Assembly: GCA_003151595.1 (NCBI GenBank)
Contig: PLXW01000028.1
Span: 1 to 38,077, forward strand
From: Myxococcales bacterium
GTDB lineage: Bacteria > Myxococcota > Polyangia > Polyangiales > Polyangiaceae
Direction of reading: 5' to 3'
DNA length: 38,077 bases
The position numbers and the translations under genes were made by a program. The notes beneath the pieces were generated by a model. That model had not been told where the DNA came from and searched no databases. It worked only from the letters and a program-made list of their open reading frames with translations. Shown piece by piece: positions 35,400 to 38,077 of this stretch (positions are counted from its first letter, which is position 1; each line of letters starts with the position of its first letter).

Positions 35400-36782
35400 A
35401 TGCGAAGCATACTTCTTGGTGGGTCCACCGCCGCCTTGCTCGGCCTGGCCGGTGCCGGCGCGTGCTCGAGCAGCAATGCCGTTACGGACGGTGGTGTGAC
35501 TGCAAACCTTTGCACGCTCGGTGCGGCGGGCCCCCAGTCGAGCGCCGGATTCTCGCTCAAGCCCTTCTGCGTGCCCCAGCAACCAGGCGCCGGAGGGGTC
35601 ACCTTCGCTGCGTCGGGCGAGGTGCTCGCGCTGACGGGGTACGACTTTCCGCCGGCGCAATCCGACAATCCTTCGTTCGTGGATGGTTGGGAGGTGCGGT
35701 TCACGAGGCTCCTCGTCACGGTCGACAAGATCAAGCTCTCCGCGAACCCCGACAAGGTGCCGACCGACCAATCCCAGACCGACGGCGTGTTGGCCGAGAT
35801 CGATGGCCCGTGGGCGATCGACTTGAGTCACGCCGATCCTACGTACCTCCCAGGCAAGGGTGGCCCCGGAGAAGAGGCCGTCCCGATCGCCGCCCTCCCC
35901 AAGAGCTCGACGTTCGCGACGGACGGGACGCGCTATGCGTTTGGCTTCGACACCATCGCCGCGACGGCGAACGCGCAGAACGTGAACCTCGATTCCGTCG
36001 GGCTCGATGACTACAGCGAAATGATCAAGGACCAGTGCGCGGTCTTCTACGTCGGCACGGCCACCTTCAAGGGGGACAAGACGGACCCGAGTTGCTACCC
36101 GGATTCCTACAAGAGCTGGCCCGACGTCGTGAGCTTCCGACTCTGTTTCAAGTCGCCGACCTCGTACGCGAACTGCCAGAACCCGGACAACGACCCCGCG
36201 CAGGCGTTCCCGAACGAAGAACACCAGCGCGGGATCGCGTTCCTGAGCGACAAGGCAATCGTCGGGCAGGTCACGATCCACACGGACCACCCTTTCTGGG
36301 ACAGCGTTCTTCACGACTCGCCGGCGCACTTCGATCAGTTCGCCTCGCGGGTCGTGTCGGCGGCGGCGGGTGCCGGAGTGCCGGGGGGATCGGACGGCGG
36401 CGCGGATTCCGGGGGCGCGGACGACGGCGGTGCGCTCGACGCCGGCGCGAGTGCCGACGCGGGGGGCGCGACGAGCGGTGACGGCGGCGTGCCGCTCGTG
36501 ACGCTCGAGCTGACGAAGGGGGTGGACTACACAGAATACACCGACGCGCTCGGGAACGTTCTGAACTGGCGCTACTGCGTGGCTCCGCCGACCGACGTGC
36601 ACCCGAAGCTCACGGGCGTCATGAAGTTCGACGCACAGAACCTCGCGCACGCGTCCGGCGGCGATCCGTCGACCGGCCTTCGCGACTACTACGATTTCTC
36701 CACCTACGATCAGAGCACGCAAGGACACCTGAACTCGGACGGGCTCTGCTTCGTGAAGCGGAACTATCCATCGCCGCCCTGA
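35400..36782 (+). CDS. His-containing lipoprotein of the TonB-receptor operon
   Basis: 460 aa. Lipoprotein signal MRSILLGGSTAALLGLAGAG then AC (Cys22), with TAGGAG 8 bases before the ATG. Domain 1 (about 60-320) contains DNPSFVDGWEVRFTRLLVTV and, at about 294-314, IHTDHPFWDSVLHDSPAHFD with four histidines and several aspartates in 20 residues, a plausible metal site. A Gly/Ala/Asp-rich linker (about 328-363) precedes a C-terminal segment with TEYTDALGNVLNWRYCVAP. Family not recognised; the FVDGWEVRF start recalls exported metal-binding proteins of the MbnP type, but I am not confident. The gene lies between the receptor pair and a zinc-sensor gene. Confidence 0.82.
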   Translation: MRSILLGGSTAALLGLAGAGACSSSNAVTDGGVTANLCTLGAAGPQSSAGFSLKPFCVPQQPGAGGVTFAASGEVLALTGYDFPPAQSDNPSFVDGWEVRFTRLLVTVDKIKLSANPDKVPTDQSQTDGVLAEIDGPWAIDLSHADPTYLPGKGGPGEEAVPIAALPKSSTFATDGTRYAFGFDTIAATANAQNVNLDSVGLDDYSEMIKDQCAVFYVGTATFKGDKTDPSCYPDSYKSWPDVVSFRLCFKSPTSYANCQNPDNDPAQAFPNEEHQRGIAFLSDKAIVGQVTIHTDHPFWDSVLHDSPAHFDQFASRVVSAAAGAGVPGGSDGGADSGGADDGGALDAGASADAGGATSGDGGVPLVTLELTKGVDYTEYTDALGNVLNWRYCVAPPTDVHPKLTGVMKFDAQNLAHASGGDPSTGLRDYYDFSTYDQSTQGHLNSDGLCFVKRNYPSPP

Positions 36783-36852
36783 GCAGAGAAGCCGCCGTAT
36801 TCCTGCGGTTCCGTCGCGAGCCCGATCGAGTACATGTAGATGACGGGTAGCG

Positions 36853-37272
36853 ATGCAGCGTCAACCGATCGACAAACCCAAGAAAGCGAAACCCGAGGCG
36901 GCGACGTGCGGTCCCGATGAGCACGCGCGCCGGAGCGCGAAGCGAAAGCAGCTCACGCCGGAGGCATTCGAGCGCGCAGCGTCTCTCTTTCGCGCGGCGG
37001 GCGACGTCGCGCGGTTGAAGATCCTCGATCGCCTCTCGGACGGCGAGTGGTGCGTCACCGAGCTGGCCGAGGCGTCGGGCGTCGGACTCTCGACCGTGTC
37101 GCAGCAGCTCCGGACGCTCCGCGCCGAGCGCATCGTGGCGCGCCGACGAACCGGCAAGCACATCTTCTATTCGCTGGCCGACGACCACGTGAGCAGCCTC
37201 ATTCGCGCCGCGCTCGAGCACGCGGGCGAAGAGGAGGACCAGCGCGCCGACGGCGAAGACGACGCTGACTGA
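36853..37272 (+). CDS. ArsR/SmtB-family metal-sensing repressor with complete alpha-5 zinc site
   Basis: 139 aa. Winged-helix repressor that leaves DNA on binding metal. The HTH is ASLFRAAGDVARLKILDRLS and VTELAEASGVGLSTVSQQLR (about 68-90), with wing ERIVARRRTGKHIFYSLADD. The alpha-5 site of SmtB/CzrA zinc sensors, D-x-H-x10-H-x2-E, is intact as Asp110, His112, His123, Glu126 (DDHVSSLIRAALEHAGEE). There are also Cys67 in the alpha-3 position (EWCV, one Cys instead of the ELCVC pair) and N-terminal Cys19/His24. The pattern argues for Zn(II) or Co(II), not arsenite. ATG 36853 follows the lipoprotein gene by 70 bases, same strand. Autoregulation is the family norm. Confidence 0.92.
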   Translation: MQRQPIDKPKKAKPEAATCGPDEHARRSAKRKQLTPEAFERAASLFRAAGDVARLKILDRLSDGEWCVTELAEASGVGLSTVSQQLRTLRAERIVARRRTGKHIFYSLADDHVSSLIRAALEHAGEEEDQRADGEDDAD

Positions 37273-37296
37273 AGGGTTGAGGCTCAGCGATCTCCC

Positions 37297-37406
37297 GCGC
37301 ACCCTCACCCCCGGCCCCTCTCCCGCAAGGGGAGAGGGGAGGAGAGAGACGACGCGTGCTCCCCCTCTCCCCTTGCGGGAGAGGGGGTTGGGGGGTGAGG
37401 GTGCGC
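37297..37406. repeat. Large inverted repeat, REP/MITE-like, likely bidirectional terminator
   Basis: Arms of about 45 bases (left from 37297, GCGCACCCTCACCCCC, right ending GTGAGGGTGCGC at 37406) are near-perfect reverse complements separated by about 15 bases. Each arm holds its own hairpin, CCCTCTCCC-GCAA-GGGGAGAGGG, so the whole can fold as a cruciform or double hairpin. It lies between two converging genes (ends 37272 and 37448), the usual place for REP elements and terminators. From memory, CCCTCTCCC-GCAA-GGGGAGAGGG motifs are dispersed through many high-GC genomes. No transposase is present here. Confidence 0.85.
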
Positions 37407-37447
37407 GAGGGACGAGGAGCAGATCTCCGGAGCGCGCTCGTTAAGCG

Positions 37448-38077
37448 TCAGCTTCGCGGCGGGGCGGGCGGCCGCGGCGCGGACGGAGCCGCGATGAGCG
37501 CGGTGAGCACGTCGTTCGCATTGCCGTCGGCCGGCACGAGCGTGATCTCCGCGCCCGACTCCAGGAGCCGCGACAGCTCCAGCACCTCGAAGAGCGCGCC
37601 GGCGATCTCCGGATCGCTCGCCACCTGACTGAGCGCGTCGCCCACGATCTGCGGACGCAGCGCCGTGGCCTTGGCGAACTCGATCGCCGCCTGCCGCTCG
37701 GCGGTCGTGCGAATGATGTTCACCTGGTTCGTGCCGTCCTGCTGAATCGCCGCGGTCACCTGGCGCAAGCGATTGACGACCTTCCCCTCGATCTGCCGCA
37801 TCATCTCCACGTCGCGGAAATGCACCTTGCGGATGTAGACCGACCCGAGCTTGTAGCCCCACTCCTCGCTCTGCGGTGACACCTCCGTGCGGACCGAGTG
37901 GCTCATGGCGTGACGCGACTCGAGCATCTCGGTGAGCGCCATGTTGGAGAGGCATCGCACCGCCGCGTTGCTCACGTTCGCGCGCAGGCTGCCGCGCGGG
38001 TCGGCGTTCTTGAAGATATAAGCGACCGGGTCCGAGATGTACATCTCGTACCAGATGCCGATGCCCATCGGCGCGCC
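37448..38077 (-). CDS. SPFH/band-7 (stomatin/prohibitin-like) protein, 5' part outside window
   Basis: About 210 residues are visible and the frame is open through the right edge, so the N-terminal membrane anchor is missing. Visible band-7 features are SDPVAYIFKNADPRGSLRAN, VSNAAVRCLSNMALTEMLES, VSPQSEEWGYKLGSVYIRKV, and the coiled region RLRQVTAAIQQDGTNQVNII then AERQAAIEFAKATALRPQIV. Such proteins form membrane-bound rings that organise microdomains and control proteases such as FtsH. Downstream the chain ends in a Pro/Ala-rich tail (APSAPRPPAPPRS) that looks exposed. The inner Met at 38068 follows further in-frame residues, so it is not the true start. Confidence 0.88.
   Translation of the reverse strand, partial: GAPMGIGIWYEMYISDPVAYIFKNADPRGSLRANVSNAAVRCLSNMALTEMLESRHAMSHSVRTEVSPQSEEWGYKLGSVYIRKVHFRDVEMMRQIEGKVVNRLRQVTAAIQQDGTNQVNIIRTTAERQAAIEFAKATALRPQIVGDALSQVASDPEIAGALFEVLELSRLLESGAEITLVPADGNANDVLTALIAAPSAPRPPAPPRS

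Overview
The window looks like chromosomal DNA of a myxobacterium (Myxococcota, probably Polyangiales or a relative). The signs are very high GC, strongly GC-biased third codon positions, five Hanks-type Ser/Thr kinase genes in 38 kb, an FHA-containing sigma-54 activator, many Asp/Gly/Ala-rich lipoproteins, and a TonB receptor with its own N-terminal TonB-type domain. No rRNA, tRNA, CRISPR array, IS element or phage gene was recognised. The taxonomic call is inference from gene content and composition.

Layout. 1-4433: the 3' end of one Ser/Thr kinase gene, then a complete kinase fused to an AAA/NACHT-like ATPase and a long helical repeat region. 4450-6617 (minus): a tight three-gene operon of exported or outer-membrane-like proteins. 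It diverges from a dihaem c-type cytochrome-like lipoprotein (6870-8399) and is followed by a DEAD-box helicase (to 10019). 10020-11805 is the odd region: a Uma2-type nuclease gene bracketed by two unrelated palindromic arrays with 22-bp and 42/21-bp periods, then two back-to-back 22- and 23-codon peptide genes with near-identical N-termini and different tails. 11960-14521: a kinase whose extracytoplasmic part is a type-1 periplasmic-binding-protein sensor. 14544-17099 (minus): a small lipoprotein gene with an excellent sigma-54 promoter, inverted-repeat sites at enhancer distance, and directly upstream an FHA / sigma-54 activator gene. 17195-19912: a divergent kinase with TPR-like sensor. 19929-23928: lipoprotein, GNAT acetyltransferase, LOG-family protein, RNB ribonuclease. 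24057-26742: ECF sigma factor, translationally coupled one-TM anti-sigma candidate with a Cys-rich exported tail, and a tandem DsbA-like lipoprotein. 26791-31728: S51 peptidase, GST, TetR regulator, another transmembrane kinase, and a SnoaL-like lipoprotein. 31967-37272: TonB receptor, two lipoproteins and an SmtB-type metal sensor with a complete alpha-5 zinc site. A large inverted REP-like element separates this from a partial SPFH/band-7 gene at the right edge.

How genes may work together. The FHA activator probably reads phosphothreonine made by a kinase, possibly its divergent neighbour, and switches on the lipoprotein gene through sigma-54. The ECF sigma / Cys-rich anti-sigma / dual-DsbA trio suggests an envelope thiol-stress circuit. 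The TonB receptor, lipoproteins and SmtB-type sensor suggest metal handling at the outer membrane. The best candidates for something undescribed are the duplicated short peptides and the repeat arrays next to them.
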